From Blepharisma stoltei (taxonomy: Eukaryota; Ciliophora; Heterotrichea; Heterotrichida; Blepharismidae), in NCBI GenBank assembly GCA_914767885.1, contig CAJZBQ010000049.1, forward strand, positions 30,815 to 94,814: a stretch of DNA of 64,000 nucleotides. The letters run 5' to 3'. Below the pieces are notes generated by a model that saw only the letters and a program-made list of their open reading frames with translations, ran no database searches and was not told the origin of the DNA. The translations under genes and the position numbers were made by a program. Positions 20,811 through 32,408 of this stretch are shown in pieces (the first letter of the stretch is position 1; each line of letters opens with the position of its first letter).

Positions 20811-22246
20811 ATGGTGGAAGCTCCTCAGCCTGTACAATTCAAGCTTGTCTTAATTGGAGATGGAGGTGTTGGCAAAACCACTTTTGTCAAGCGTCACTTG
20901 ACTGGTGAATATGAAAAACGCTATATCGCTACAGTCGGTGTCGATGTGCACCCACTTACATTTTTTACAACTCGCGGTCCAGTCTGCTTCAATGTTTGGG
21001 ATACTGCAGGCCAAGAAAAACTTTCAGGACTTAGAGACGGCTATTATATTGGAGTTTTTTTGATTAATTATTAGTTTTCTATTGAGAACCTAATTTAACT
21101 AGCTTTTCTTCTATTAGGATAGCTCTTATATTAAATCCCATTGTCATTTTGACTATATTTTATCAGACCATTTTACTTTTTTATTATAATGGTGGACAAT
21201 GCGGTATTATCATGTTCGATGTTACCTAGGCTCTCTGCTTTTTTCTGGAGTTGTTTTATGTTTAAGACGTTTTTTAACAAAAAAAAGTCATTTGATATAT
21301 AAATTTGCGAAAAAATTTGGTAAAATATTCGAGGCAATATATAAAGTCCTTTTTCACTAACTCAATGCTATAACAAACTTTTTTTTATTAATATATATTT
21401 TAAATAAGAGTGAATTTTTTGAGGTAAAAGATAAATATTATTTTTTTAATTAGGGGGATTAAGCAAGTTTATAATCTATTACCTCACGTATCACATACAA
21501 AAATGTACCTAAATGGCACAGAGACCTCGTAAGAGTTTGCGAAAACATTCATTAGCTTAACTTAAATTATTATCAAATAGCTCCCAGCCAGCCATGTCGG
21601 TTTTCACGTCTCGTGCTTACATTCCGTCAGACTATTGGGTGCGTAGCCCAGGACTAAACTCCTGGTAAACACACCGCTAGCCTTGCTGGGCTGTCCATTT
21701 CCAACTTCCGAACTTCATCTTTCCCTGATGTGGAACCTTACCCTGAATGTGAGCTTACTGTCTTTCATCCCATCATTGCACTCCATCAGGCCAAGTAAAC
21801 TCGGTCAGACACACCCACCGCATGCTGATCTCTCTTTTGCAAGATCCTCAGACTCCATCTGGCTACAAGTGATAAGAGGCCATCTTTGTTCTACAAACCA
21901 TTTTTATATATGCGAAAGCATTCCAATTGTGCTGGTTGGTAACAAAGTCGATGTCAAGGACAGAAAAGTAAAAGCCAAACAAATCACATATCACAGAAGA
22001 CACAACCTCCAGTACTTCGATGTCTCAGCCAAGTCCAACTATCAGTTCGAAAAGCCATTCTTGTGGCTCGCTAGAAGACTCTCAGGAGACGCTAATCTCA
22101 TGCTTGTCGAAGCTCCAGTATTGGCTCCTCAAGATGTCCAAATTGACCCAGAACAAATGGCAGAAATCGAAAGAGAAAACGCTGAACTCGCAAGCTTGCA
22201 AAACGCTCCACTGCCAGCTGAAGATGAAGATGAGAATTTAGGCTAA
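20811..22246 (+). CDS. RAN: Ran GTPase copy 1, interrupted by three insertions
   Basis: Nuclear transport GTPase. G1 GDGGVGKT, G2 region [10 protein letters not shown]3 [16 protein letters not shown], the Ran hallmark [18 protein letters not shown] (encoded after the first two insertions, with small changes), G4 [12 protein letters not shown], and an acidic C-terminus EDEDENLG. Insertions: an IES shared with copy 2 (21047-21186), a second TA-bounded IES (21223-21479, unique) and a SINE-like element (21551-21910) flanked by tgcgaaaacattc and tgcgaaagcattc. No TA lies in that last duplication, so TA-based excision cannot repair it in frame and this copy may be broken. Confidence 0.85.
21047..21186. 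other. 140-bp IES shared by both Ran copies
   Basis: Flanked by TATA on both sides. Removal gives GGC TAT TAT AAT GGT, i.e. DGYYNGGQC, the conserved Ran sequence. Nearly identical to 22741-22881. Confidence 0.85.
21223..21479. other. 257-bp IES, Ran copy 1 only
   Basis: Flanked by TTACCT on both sides; joining the TAs gives DVTSRITYK. Absent from copy 2, which provides the empty site. Confidence 0.9.
21551..21910 (+). mobile_element. SINE-like element S4
   Basis: 360 bp, GC-richer, with the shared CCATTTCCAACTT motif and a GCCCAGG..TAAACTCCTGG block like other copies. Flanked by a 13-bp duplication with one mismatch (21538-21550, 21911-21923). Copy 2 of Ran is the empty site. Confidence 0.85.
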
Positions 22247-22504
22247 GGTGCTTATTAATTAATCCTTTTTATTTAATATCCAAGTTTTAGAATTAATATA
22301 GGCTGAGACTAAGTTTTTTGAAGGGCAATATTTGCTTAATTTCTAGAAAAATATTTTATTTCTGATTGACTGAATTATTTGGCTATAAATATAAAACTTA
22401 TAAGAATTTCTAATTTTATATACTTGACTCATAAATAGGAAATTTGATAGTGTAAATAGGAACTAAAATATCTTCCATTTACGCGCAATATATAAATAAT
22501 AGAT

Positions 22505-23311
22505 ATGGAAGCTCCACCACAGCCTGTGCAGTTCAAGCTTGTCTTAATCGGAGATGGAGGTGTTGGCAAAACCACCTTTGTCAAGCGTCACTTGACTGGT
22601 GAATACGAAAAGAGATATATCGCCACCGTAGGTGTTGATGTGCACCCACTTACATTTTTTACAACTCGCGGTCCAGTCTGCTTCAATGTGTGGGACACTG
22701 CAGGCCAAGAAAAACTTTCAGGCCTTAGAGATGGCTATTATATTGGAGTTTTTTTTTGATTAATTATTAGTTTTCTATTGAGAACCTAATTTAACTAGCT
22801 TTCTTCTATTAGGATAGCTCTTATATTAAATCCCATTGTCATTTTGACTATATTTTATCAGACCATTTTACTTTTTTATTATAATGGAGGACAATGTGGT
22901 ATTATCATGTTTGATGTGACCTCACGCATCACATACAAAAATGTGCCTAAATGGCACAGAGACCTCGTAAGAGTCTGCGAAAATATTCCAATTGTGCTGG
23001 TTGGTAACAAAGTCGATGTCAAGGACAGAAAAGTAAAAGCCAAACAAATCACATACCACAGAAGACACAACCTCCAGTACTTCGATGTCTCAGCCAAGTC
23101 CAACTATCAGTTCGAAAAGCCATTCTTGTGGCTCGCTAGAAGACTCTCAGGAGACGCTAATCTCATGCTTGTCGAAGCTCCAGTATTAGCTCCTCAAGAT
23201 GTCCAAATTGACCCAGAACAAATGGCAGAAATCGAAAGAGAAAACGCTGAACTCGCAAGCTTGCAAAACGCTCCACTGCCAGCTGAAGATGAAGATGAGA
23301 ACCTCGGTTAA
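22505..23311 (+). CDS. RAN: Ran GTPase copy 2
   Basis: Starts [16 protein letters not shown] and is intact apart from the shared 141-bp IES (22741-22881). All G motifs are present ([21 protein letters not shown]), together with the Ran-specific [11 protein letters not shown] and [18 protein letters not shown] stretch and an acidic tail. About 215 residues after excision, the usual Ran length. Coding differences from copy 1 are few and mostly synonymous, so the duplication is recent. This is probably the functional copy. Confidence 0.93.
22741..22881. other. 141-bp IES in Ran copy 2
   Basis: TATA at both ends; differs from the copy-1 IES by a few bases, including one extra T. Removal restores [10 protein letters not shown]. 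Confidence 0.88.
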
Positions 23312-24019
23312 AGTGCACAATAATTAATTCATTTTATGAGATTATTTCCATATTAAATCTTTAATAATTATCATTTTATTTTAAATAAATTTAATAAATG
23401 TTAATTACTAAAAGCTTAAATAAAAAATAAAAGCTAAAGATTAATTATCAGCATTATATGAATATAGATAAGGAAATAAAGCTCCTACTAATTAAATTAT
23501 TTAATTTAGCATTCCGCACAATTCAAATTCAAATTTCTCCCTTTATAAAATCTCCTTCTTTTCTTGCACCCCATTTCTTTCGTAAGTTAAAAAATTATTG
23601 TAAAAATGTAGTCATTTTTTTAAAAATTCCGCATCTTCAAATTCAATATATTTTAATATATAATAAAGGAATTAAACAATAAATCTTAAGCTTATTATAT
23701 AAATCTTTAACAATCATAAAATATATAAATTAAATTTGTTTTTGTTTAAAATCTTTACCACAAAAATTTTTATATAAGTTTATTATAAAAATTTTAAATA
23801 AAAAGTGATGGTAAGGGAGCAATATTTTTTTGCTTATTAAGCAAGCAATTTTATTTTGCTCACAAAAGACTAATTTCTAATAGTTTTGCACAGTCAGTTA
23901 AAGGGAGTTAATAAAAAATATGGCTTTGCAATTCGTTTTATCGCAAATTTTTTCAACTATAACACAAACTTTTTCCATAAAAATTCCAGTAGTTTTTTAA
24001 AATATATTTCTATACTAAT
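23312..24019. other. AT-rich intergenic stretch
   Basis: No convincing coding sequence or repeat. A 74-codon ORF at 23458 has the composition of random AT-rich DNA. Confidence 0.5.
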
Positions 24020-24534
24020 ATGGAGAAGGAGTCAAAGACGTCGACTACTCGCTGTCCTTGCTGTGGAGGCATTCAAAATGTCTCTTGCAAGCCTAAGCTG
24101 GATCCATTACCTCATAGATGCGCTAGGATGGGGAATAAAGAGGCGCTTTGTGGGCTGATGATGTCAGGAGTGGATGTGAATCTGATCTCGGAGGTGGATT
24201 ATGCTACGCCTTTACATAGAGCGGCGGAGAGTGGGTCGGTTGAGTGTGCGCAAGTCCTGGTAGCCCACGGAGCTTTATTAAATTTAACTGATTCATCAGG
24301 TAAAACAGCTTTGCATATTGTAAGAATTAAACATAGGCAGCTGAGAGCGGACATGTCAATTTTGTAGGCTTCTTATTAGAAAAAAATGCTAAAAAATTAT
24401 GTCGCAGAGGCTGCAGAAAGTGCTCAATGTTTTGTAAATTAGTATTGAGGAAAAAGCAAAAAGAAGATGAGTCTAAAAATGTCAGCCCAGCTCATCATAT
24501 AAATGATGATGAAGAAGAGGAAGGAAATGGCTAG
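24020..24534 (+). CDS. Ankyrin-repeat protein with N-terminal Cys motif
   Basis: 165 residues after removal of a 17-nt intron (GTAAGAATTAAACATAG, 24320-24336). Residues 12-22 contain CPCCGGIQNVSC, possibly a metal-binding knuckle. Three ankyrin repeats follow (MGNKEALCGLMMSGVDVN; ATPLHRAAESGSVECAQVL; TALHIAAESGHVNFVGFLL). The last repeat is only recognisable after splicing, which supports the intron. C-terminus CRRGCRKCS and an acidic DDEEEEGNG end. Partner unknown; ankyrin repeats bind proteins. Confidence 0.82.
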
Positions 24535-24622
24535 TGTTTTATTAATTTTAATGCTGAATTTTAGCAATTTTTACTTTACTAATAATCCTAAAACCAAAAT
24601 TATTAAAAAATTGTTAATTTTT

Positions 24623-24736
24623 ATGTGACCAGAAAATGACCTTGACAAGCTTGACTTTATGGCAGAGCTTGAAAAATTAAGACCAGCATTGGGAAACATA
24701 TGTGTGAGTAAAGAAGGTGAAATCATCACTATCTAA
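24623..24736 (+). CDS. Very short ORF
   Basis: 37 residues with an in-frame TGA as second codon; FMAELEKLRPALGNICV looks protein-like. Might be an isolated small gene or a remnant. Low confidence. Confidence 0.25.
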
Positions 24737-24924
24737 ATAATTTAATTTAATTTCTAATTAAAATAAATTAATTTCAATAATTTAAAAATAAATTTTAGCA
24801 TAAAACAGCATCATAGCTTATTATTAATGCTAAATTTTTAAAATCGACTCAAATATCTTATTATTCACCAGATATAATTCTATTTAATCCTAAATAAATA
24901 TGCAATTAACATAAGTTATAATTT

Positions 24925-25572
24925 ATGAATAAATCATATGGGAAACCTATCTCACTAAACAACTCCTTAGCTTCCCCACACAACAAAAGCATTTCTTCTA
25001 TTCCGTCATTCCTTATACGCTCTAAGCCAAAATCAAAAACTCTCCGCAAAAAAGTGTCAAGAACCCAGTCTGAGGTTCATTTTTGGAATCCACCAAGCTC
25101 GCCAAAACAGCCCATAAACAATTCCACAGAAAAAGTCTCCACAACAATTCTATCGAATTCTCAACTCGGTGAGCCTAGCCCTCATAATTTATCTAAAGGC
25201 TTTGAGCTATGCTACAAGCTCTTTCCAAAACCTTCATTTCTTATGCATTCAGAAACAAAGAAAAAAACACTCAAAATTAATTGCGAATTCAGCAATAATG
25301 AGGTTGAGAGGTCTATTCAGACTCTGAACCATAAAAGACATTCTACTATTACAAGAAAAGCTTTGGGGAACTTAGTGCCTGAGCCAGAGCCAACTCCAGT
25401 AACTCCAATTGCGCTTAAGAAAAGAAAACACCCAATCAGTTTTTCTAAAATGGTAGAAAATACAGAAAAGAATTGGAAATCTGATATAGAAAAAATCCTT
25501 GAAAGTCTACAGAGCAGGAAATTAAGAGGAATTTATTTTTACGATAAAATTATAGTTAAATCCTATAATTAA
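24925..25572 (+). CDS. Hypothetical Ser/Pro/Lys-rich protein
   Basis: 215 residues, single frame, MNKSYGKPISLNNSLASP to YFYDKIIVKSYN. Mostly low-complexity with basic clusters; PEPEPTPVTP and a C-terminal helical KNWKSDIEKILESLQSRKLRG. No family recognised. Confidence 0.65.
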   Translation: MNKSYGKPISLNNSLASPHNKSISSIPSFLIRSKPKSKTLRKKVSRTQSEVHFWNPPSSPKQPINNSTEKVSTTILSNSQLGEPSPHNLSKGFELCYKLFPKPSFLMHSETKKKTLKINCEFSNNEVERSIQTLNHKRHSTITRKALGNLVPEPEPTPVTPIALKKRKHPISFSKMVENTEKNWKSDIEKILESLQSRKLRGIYFYDKIIVKSYN

Positions 25573-25659
25573 TTTTTTAAAAAAATAAATATTTTAAACA
25601 GATAATACTTATTTAATAAGTATATAAATAAATGTAAAGTTAAATAAAGATAGCATTAC

Positions 25660-28381
25660 TTATAAACTTTTTTCCCAATTTTTTATCAGCTCTCCCTTAA
25701 GAATTTCTATCGCTTCTGGCCTATTTTTCGGATCTGGCTCTGTCATTGCCATCACAATTTGATGCTCTATTGGGTAATTTTTGATAAATTCAGTTGGAAA
25801 AGTATGGGATTCTCTCACATCTTTCAGCATCCTATACCTTTCATGGTAAGTTTCAAACTTATGTGAAAGCTCCAATAAAATAATCCCAAGCGAAAAAATA
25901 TCTACTTTATGGTTATAATTGGTGCTAAATTCCTGCTCAGGTGCTAAATACAAAGGAGTCCCTATATTCATTGATAGTGCTGATTTAAGAATTTCAGTAT
26001 AATCTTCTATATATGAATATTCAGACGATACCATAACTCTAGCTAAGCCTAAGTCCCCGATTTTTACGTTATCTTTTCCATTGATAAAAATATTGGCAGG
26101 TTTTAAATCTCTATGAATTATGGCATGCTCATGAATATATTTAATCCCTTTCAGCATCTGAGTGAAAAACTGTAAATTTCTTTCTCGGTCGATCTTATGG
26201 TTAGGCTGGTCTAGCCATTCTCGTAAATTCATGCCATCACAATACTCCATTTGGATATATAAATATAAATCAATCATTTTGTCGCCTTCGCTAGCCAGTT
26301 TGGAGCTCTGCAAGTTATTTGAGCTTTTTAGGCTTGATAATTCGGTAGCACTTTGGATGTAACTGCTAGACACCTCACTTTCTTCTATATCTTCCATTAT
26401 TATATCTGGCCGGAAAATGGCCAGATAAGCAACCCTCACCTAGTGCCATGTGCCTAGGGTCCGAGGGCCCGCAGCTTGCGGGAGGTCCGGGGTACGTTTT
26501 GCCAACATAATTGGGCTTTTTCCTGGACCCTTAGAAGAAAAGCACAAATTCGGGATGACTTCATGGAAGAAAGGATGCTAGGAGGCTTCGAGCGGAGCAT
26601 GGGGACATGAAGGAGGACCAGACGATCAACTTCAGGCTGATTTTCCCCCCTGAAGTGGAACCTGTGACCGATAAGGCCTGGATTCAAGGGAAGCAAGGGT
26701 CTCCCCGTCAGATGATGACGTCACCATTTTTGATGACGTCATCAAAAAAGGATCAAAAAAATTTTAGAAGTTTTATGAAGATTTTACTTTGAATTTTTAC
26801 AGTTTTTGTAAGGAAAATTTTGTGAAAATTTATCTAGGAGCAAGTGGCCTGAAATAAAGCCCGTAGTCTAATTAATCTAATAAAATCTATATCTTCCATA
26901 TAGCTTGGCTCTTTTTCAGCCCAACAAGTGATGTATCTTACTATATATTTAGATTGGAGCTGCTTAATTGCGTTTACTTCTGAAAAAAGTTTATGCTTTT
27001 TGATGTTTTCTTCAGGGTTAATCTGCATTTTTACTATTTTTATTGCATAAAGCTGGTCATCAAGGTTATGCTCAGCTAGGTGAACAGAGGCAAAACCGCC
27101 GCTTCCTAGGATCCTTTGGTATTTGTAATGCCTTTTATAGTGTCCATCATCTAAAAAGCTCCTTAATTCTTTATTCGGGATTTTCGGGTCATCAAAAGAT
27201 TTATAATGGCTTGACTCACTGCTGGATTTGGTGAAATCTGAAGCTTCATTGTTTATTTGCGAATTTTCCTTAACGGCGACTGAGTGCTCAGAAAATTCAG
27301 GAGACTTCTGAGAATTTTTGGATTCTTCAAAAACTGAAACTTCATGAGCTGAACTAATTGCTGATAGATCCAGCTTTGAAATTGGGTATATTTTATGCTC
27401 AGTAGCATCAAAATTGTCTAGAAGTTGGTTACTATCTTTATTTAAGCTTTCACTTGGAGCAGTGCTTTCAGTGTTTCTGGGTTTTTCACAAGGGATTTTT
27501 TCGACTTGCAGCCTGCCAACGTGAATTCCAATAACCATAGAAGAAAGGACTAAAATAGCGATCCAGTAATAATTTATAATAAAGTCCCAGATCATAGTTC
27601 CACAGGTTCCTGCTGAGTTATAATCATAATCCAAACATTCATTTTCTTCTGAATTTTCTTCTTCATCTGAGTGCACTATTGTATGATTATACGACTGATC
27701 TATAATACTCAATGCGTTTTCCTTTTCTTTTAATCCAGAACTAGCTATCTCCAAACTATTCAATTTACTATAACTGCTTATAGTAATTATTTTCTAATTA
27801 AAAAATATTTTATTTATTATAAAAAGCATATCATTTGCTACATTTAGCCCTGAATATTGGGTAAAATTCAAATTCCACATTATCTCGCCTGATAAAAAAT
27901 TCACCGCTTCTAATGAGTAGTCAAATTTTCCTAACAAAGCTCGGTTAAAATCCAATTCAGTCCCATACAAAAGTGCAGGCAATTCTTCAATAAAATATTC
28001 CTCGTCTTTCTGTACAACCTGATAGAGTTTTAGCTTTTTTGAGCCGACGATTAAAGTGTCAGGGAATTCTGATAAGTAAAATGGAGACTTGTTCACAGCT
28101 TCTTCAATGGAGTAAGGCAATTTTATATATAGTCCTTCTGAATTAATAAGGTATAGGTCGCCTTTATCAGTTGCATGGATCTGTTGAGGACCGATTAGAT
28201 TTGAAGCGTAGGAAATTAAAGGAGAAATTTTGCCTGTAGATAAAGTTGCCAGGTCTGATGAGGAAATTTTGCTTGGGGATTTTAAGATGATGGGATTGGA
28301 AGAAGTAAGGGGGAGAAGCCGGTCTTCAGGTTTTGGCTGAGATGAGTAGCAGCCCAAAATTATGAGGAAGAAAATTAGCAT
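25660..28381 (-). CDS. PERK-like eIF2alpha kinase, interrupted
   Basis: Begins with a signal peptide (MLIFFLIILGCYSS, 28381) and a lumenal domain of about 190 residues with a PQQ-like close (NFLSGEIMWNLNFTQYSG). A membrane segment follows (YYWIAILVLSSMVIGIHVG) and then a cytosolic kinase: glycine loop LGSGGFASVHLAE, YAIKIVK, the eIF2alpha-kinase N-lobe phrase KYIVRYITCWAEKEPSY, an insert, EYCDGMNLREWL, HRDLKPANIF, GDLGLAR, GTPLYLAPEQ and VDIFSLGIILLEL. This order fits PERK, which senses ER stress and phosphorylates eIF2alpha. The kinase insert region is broken by an element at about 26426-26838, whose TA-TA removal gives FQATCSYLAIFRPDI in frame. A single in-frame TAG near 27794 separates lumenal and membrane parts and could sit in a very short IES. 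Confidence 0.82.
26427..26838 (+). mobile_element. GC-rich insertion S5 in the PERK gene
   Basis: About 410 bp, GC-rich. The two flanks share an imperfect repeat (TTATCTGGCCATTTTCC against TTATTTCAGGCCACTTGC on the minus strand). Contains two GATGACGTCA boxes near its right end. A stretch at 26607-26790 is open (MKEDQTINFRLIFPPEVEP) and might be the tail of a retrotransposon protein. Family relation to the other SINE-like elements is unclear. Confidence 0.6.
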
Positions 28382-29090
28382 TTTTAAACGTGTTTTATAT
28401 TTATTTTCTAATAAGCGTTTGCAAAGAAAATAATGGGTTTCAAATATGAGTATTAGAAATTAACTTATTGAGATCACGAATATAAAGAATTTTCAAGACT
28501 TTGTTGAGTAGAGAATAGTTTTTTAGTAGGAAAAATTGAAAAATTATAATGGTTTTTCCTAGTAGGAAAAAGTATTATTGATATTCATAAATAAGGTCTT
28601 GCATAATTTAGCACGATAAATCTCTTGGATAGACAGATTTTGTAGAGTTATTTGTGAATACTTAATCAAAATATTAAATAATTAATCTCTGTCAATGTCT
28701 TTTGAAGGATGAGTAGGTTAAAATTAGATATTTAATAGTTTTATAAGCAAAAATGTTTATATTCAATATACAATCTATTTCAATCTATTATAAAGTATTG
28801 ATAAATCCTCCAAATTGTCTGTCACAAGCAAAGAAGCTTTATCTTAAAATTCTAAATTATAAAATATCTCCTCTTTTCAAACCTCAGCATAATAATGATA
28901 TCATATTTCTATTTATTTTTTAATTCAAAGCTACAATTACTTGAACATTATAGGTTTGGGGATATTATTATTCTTTTTATTGAAAATAATTTATTATAAT
29001 TATCACAATAAATTCAATCCAAAACTTATAATAAAATGTTTTTTCACAGATTTTCAACTATAATATCTTTTAATTAATAAAATCAGTACT
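28382..29090. other. AT-rich intergenic stretch
   Basis: Lies upstream of the PERK-like gene and downstream of the WD40 gene. No gene, repeat or RNA noticed. Confidence 0.5.
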
Positions 29091-30832
29091 TTAGGAGGAA
29101 TAATTATATGAAAGAATAGTTTTCCTAAACGAAGCAGCACACAGAAGAGGCACAAATGGATGTCACGACACATCTCTAATTAATTTCGTTTCTTGTAAAG
29201 GCCCATCATACGGATCCTTCAATATTCTAGCTGTTTTTCCAGTAACAGAGTCAAAAATATGCACATCGCCATCAGAGCTCCCTGTATATATAAATCTCTG
29301 CCCTGTCGAAAACAATGGAGAAAAGAAGCATCTAATGCACGTCCCAAACACCGCATGACCCCTAAAAGTCATCAATGAAGTATCCGCAGCCAGTTTTTTC
29401 GTATAATTTTTCAAAGGATAGCGTTCCCATCTGTAGTCAAAATACGTCTGGTATCGATGACTTCGTTTAAACTCTATATACACCTTTTGGCTTGTCATAG
29501 TTCTGATATCCCACAGCTTTAAAGTCTGGTCTTTGCTGTTCGAAACCAAAGAAATCCCATCATACTTAGGCGACACATAAGTAACTCCTTCTCTATGCCC
29601 TACCAAAACTCCTTGAGGTAGCCCATCATATTTTAAGCACCTTAAATCCCAAATTTTGATGCAAGACTCATCAGAGCCTGATGCTATAATATTGGATTTT
29701 TCTGGGTCCATAAAGCAAACAGAATTCACGTCGTCATCATGAGCTTTCTGTACAGAACACACAAGTTTTTTCTTTACCAGGTCATACATCTCTAGGGAGC
29801 GCCTATTTGTGCCGACTATCACCTTGTTGCTGTCACCTGAAAATTTGACACTGAAAATTCCAGCGTTTGTATCAATAGCGTCATAAGTTGTAACTCCGTT
29901 GATGCTTCCTTGGGTAAAATTATAGTCGTCTATATTGGAATCGTCTATTGGGGTTAGCCTAAGCTTGGATTCGAAACTGGAAAGGATTAACTCTCCCCAT
30001 CCTTGATTGAACAATTTGATTGAAAAATTCCTAAAAATTAACACATCCTTTATCAAATTTTTTCATATATTGTATTTTTATACACATTAGTCAATAAATT
30101 CGTAATCTTTATAATAATTTATGAAAATTAATTGTTTTTATTGGTAAGCCAAGAGTAATTTAAGTACTTTTAATAATCTGCCAATTTTTTTGGAGTAATT
30201 GGCGGATTGCAAAGCAATAATAAATATAAATTAGTCTTTATTGAATAATCAACACAATTTTTTCATTTTAATAGTTTTAATATTTACTATCTTAATCCTC
30301 TTATTTAAAAAGTACACAAAAAAACAATATATATAATTTATATAATTTTTTTGAATCCTTATCCTTGATCAACGACAGAGTCGTTCGATCAAGGATTGTG
30401 GAGTAAGTATTTTTCGCAAGGGCTCAGGTCTACATCATTAAAAGACCAAAATGAGCCATTTACATCAAGGGATTTTTGAAGAGTCCAATTCAATGGGTCA
30501 GTTGTATTAAATATTCTGATTTGCTTTTGGGTTGTACAATAATACATGTCTCCCGACTGGGAAAACTGCCCATTAAAAACCCAGTTGTCAAACAATGGGC
30601 CTTCGGAATAAAGCTAAATATTTGATACTTTATTAGGGATTAGCCTATTTGAGCAGGAAAAATTTCATGGGCCTGGAAGGCCAAATTCTCGGTTCATGAT
30701 AGAATCTTGAACTGGTCCGTATTCTAAATCTTCAGCTGTGAGAAAGGAATCAGAAAAGCTTCTATCATCAGGAACATCGTCTGCTGATTGATAAGCCTGG
30801 TTAGTGCCAGACTGGAATGAAAAACCATTCAT
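29091..30832 (-). CDS. DCAF11/WDR23-like WD40 protein
   Basis: N-terminus MNGFSFQSGTNQAYQSADD at 30832. A 15-nt intron GTATCAAATATTTAG (30614-30628) removes a TAG. The protein has WD repeats including SGSDESCIKIWDLR, VSNSKDQTLKLWDIR and YTGSSDGDVHIFDSVTGK, plus the family-specific FDYRWERYPLKNYTKKL and DTSLMTFRGHAVFGTCIRC, both characteristic of DCAF11, a CUL4-DDB1 ubiquitin ligase substrate receptor. It ends RDVSWHPFVPLLCAASFRK with TGA-Trp in the invariant DVSWHP. An insertion of about 365 bp (30039-30403) interrupts it after CEKYL. The C-terminus is shorter than usual. Confidence 0.85.
30039..30403. other. IES in the WD40 gene with two hairpins
   Basis: A TA-TA join at 30039 and 30404 links EKYL to IFRNFSIKLFNQGW in frame; other nearby TAs are possible. 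Inside are two inverted repeats: AATCTGCCAATT / AATTGGCGGATT (about 30171-30207) and CCTTGATC..CGAC / GTCG..GATCAAGG (30362-30394). Confidence 0.6.
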
Positions 30833-32408
30833 TAAATATTATAATCAGATTTAAGGATTATTTTTTCCTTTAATTTGATTATACCAACTATATAGACATG
30901 AACCAATTTTGTTTAGAATGAAAGTGGAAAAACTAAAAAATAAACCGTTTCCATTAGGAAGACTCATGGAAAATATATATAGGTTACATATTTTTTAATG
31001 AATGCTTATATTTTATAAAAATTAGCTGACGGCGTATGAGAGTTTATAATAAAAAATCTGAGTCAATATATATAATTGAAATAAAAAGTAGCTCTTCTAG
31101 AAGGAATTGGAAATTTCGATTGCAGATAGTATTTAATGAGGCAATCTTTCTTATTTTAAATAATAGAATGTGCTAAAACGTCAAAAATTTAAATTTGTTG
31201 ACTGGTAATTAGTTCAGGCCTACTGATTTTATATTATTAAAAAGGATGGCTAATCTTAATAGTAATTGCTATAATTAAATCTGAATATTTTTAAAATGCA
31301 ACACTGCACTTTAAAGTTAAGAATTGCAATGCTTTGTGAAAATACTAAAATTGAGACAAAGATAGCTTAATTGTTATGTAAATTTCATTAGTTTTACTCA
31401 CAAAAAAATTGAAAAGTATAGAGAAACTAAATAGAGCTTAATATAAACAACACAGCATGAGAATTAATTGCTAATGCATGTGAATTAGGGCTACTGGAGC
31501 CTACTTTTATACTCAAATATTGTTTATATTTAAAATTTAGCACAAGAAGAAAAAGACAGTTTTGTTGTCTTTCTATGCTGTTTAATGATTCCTAATAATA
31601 CCAATAGAGCTTGATATTTTGTTTCTTATATACCAGAATTAAATTATAAAGTAATTAAGATAATGCTCTTTGCTTAATAATAGTGATGATAATTATTTTT
31701 AGTAGTCGTTTAATATAAAAATTATAGCTTACAATACAAAAATGTTTTATATCTAATCATTGGCTGAAGTCTAAAAAAGGCTTTAATCTATCACATTATA
31801 TTATAATTTTTTTCAATCGAGTTTAAGGTATTTAAATCCTTAAAACTAATATTTAAGCAAATATGAAATTAAAACCTCAGTGCTCTCAAAAAAAAATGCT
31901 TCTATAAGAAAACACTAAGTTTTGAACTTAAAATTGGTGTGATTCTTGCAAAGCAATACAAAGAAAATAAAATCTTAATATTATGAAATAGCCCCCACAA
32001 AAATAGAAATAATTTTTCAGTCAAAAGTCACCTTCATTATTAGCATAATGCTCTATGATTTATATATGCTGACTTCTCAACCTGGAGCGATCAAATCCTG
32101 TATTTTTGATATTAATATAATCAACAAAGTAAAATAGTAATTTATATAATATTTAATATCTAAATTAATGATATATTTAAACTAATAATAAACTATGATA
32201 TATATATTAGCTGCCATCTAAATTAGGGCGCAACTACTGGTAGAATCCTAATTAGCCTCTTTAAATTGAGACAAAATATTAGTTTTATAGATAAAAATAA
32301 CAATTTATATGTAAATAGCGTTGATACTCATTCTAATAAAATCAAAAATTTATGTTAATTACACTTTTTTAAGGGCGAGCAAAATGTTCCTGCTTCTTTG
32401 AAAGGAGA
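30833..32408. other. Gene-poor AT-rich stretch
   Basis: About 1.6 kb with no coherent coding frame on either strand and no obvious repeat. It leads into the left arm of the large palindrome. Confidence 0.5.

Noticed and set aside
21683-21900. N-terminal extension of the Ran C-terminal ORF ([14 protein letters not shown]...)
   Set aside because: It is translated from the inserted SINE-like element, not from Ran; the duplicated target site marks the true boundary.
26607-26792. Independent gene on the plus strand within the PERK locus
   Set aside because: Lies wholly inside the insertion; kept only as a possible retroelement fragment because no homology can be shown.
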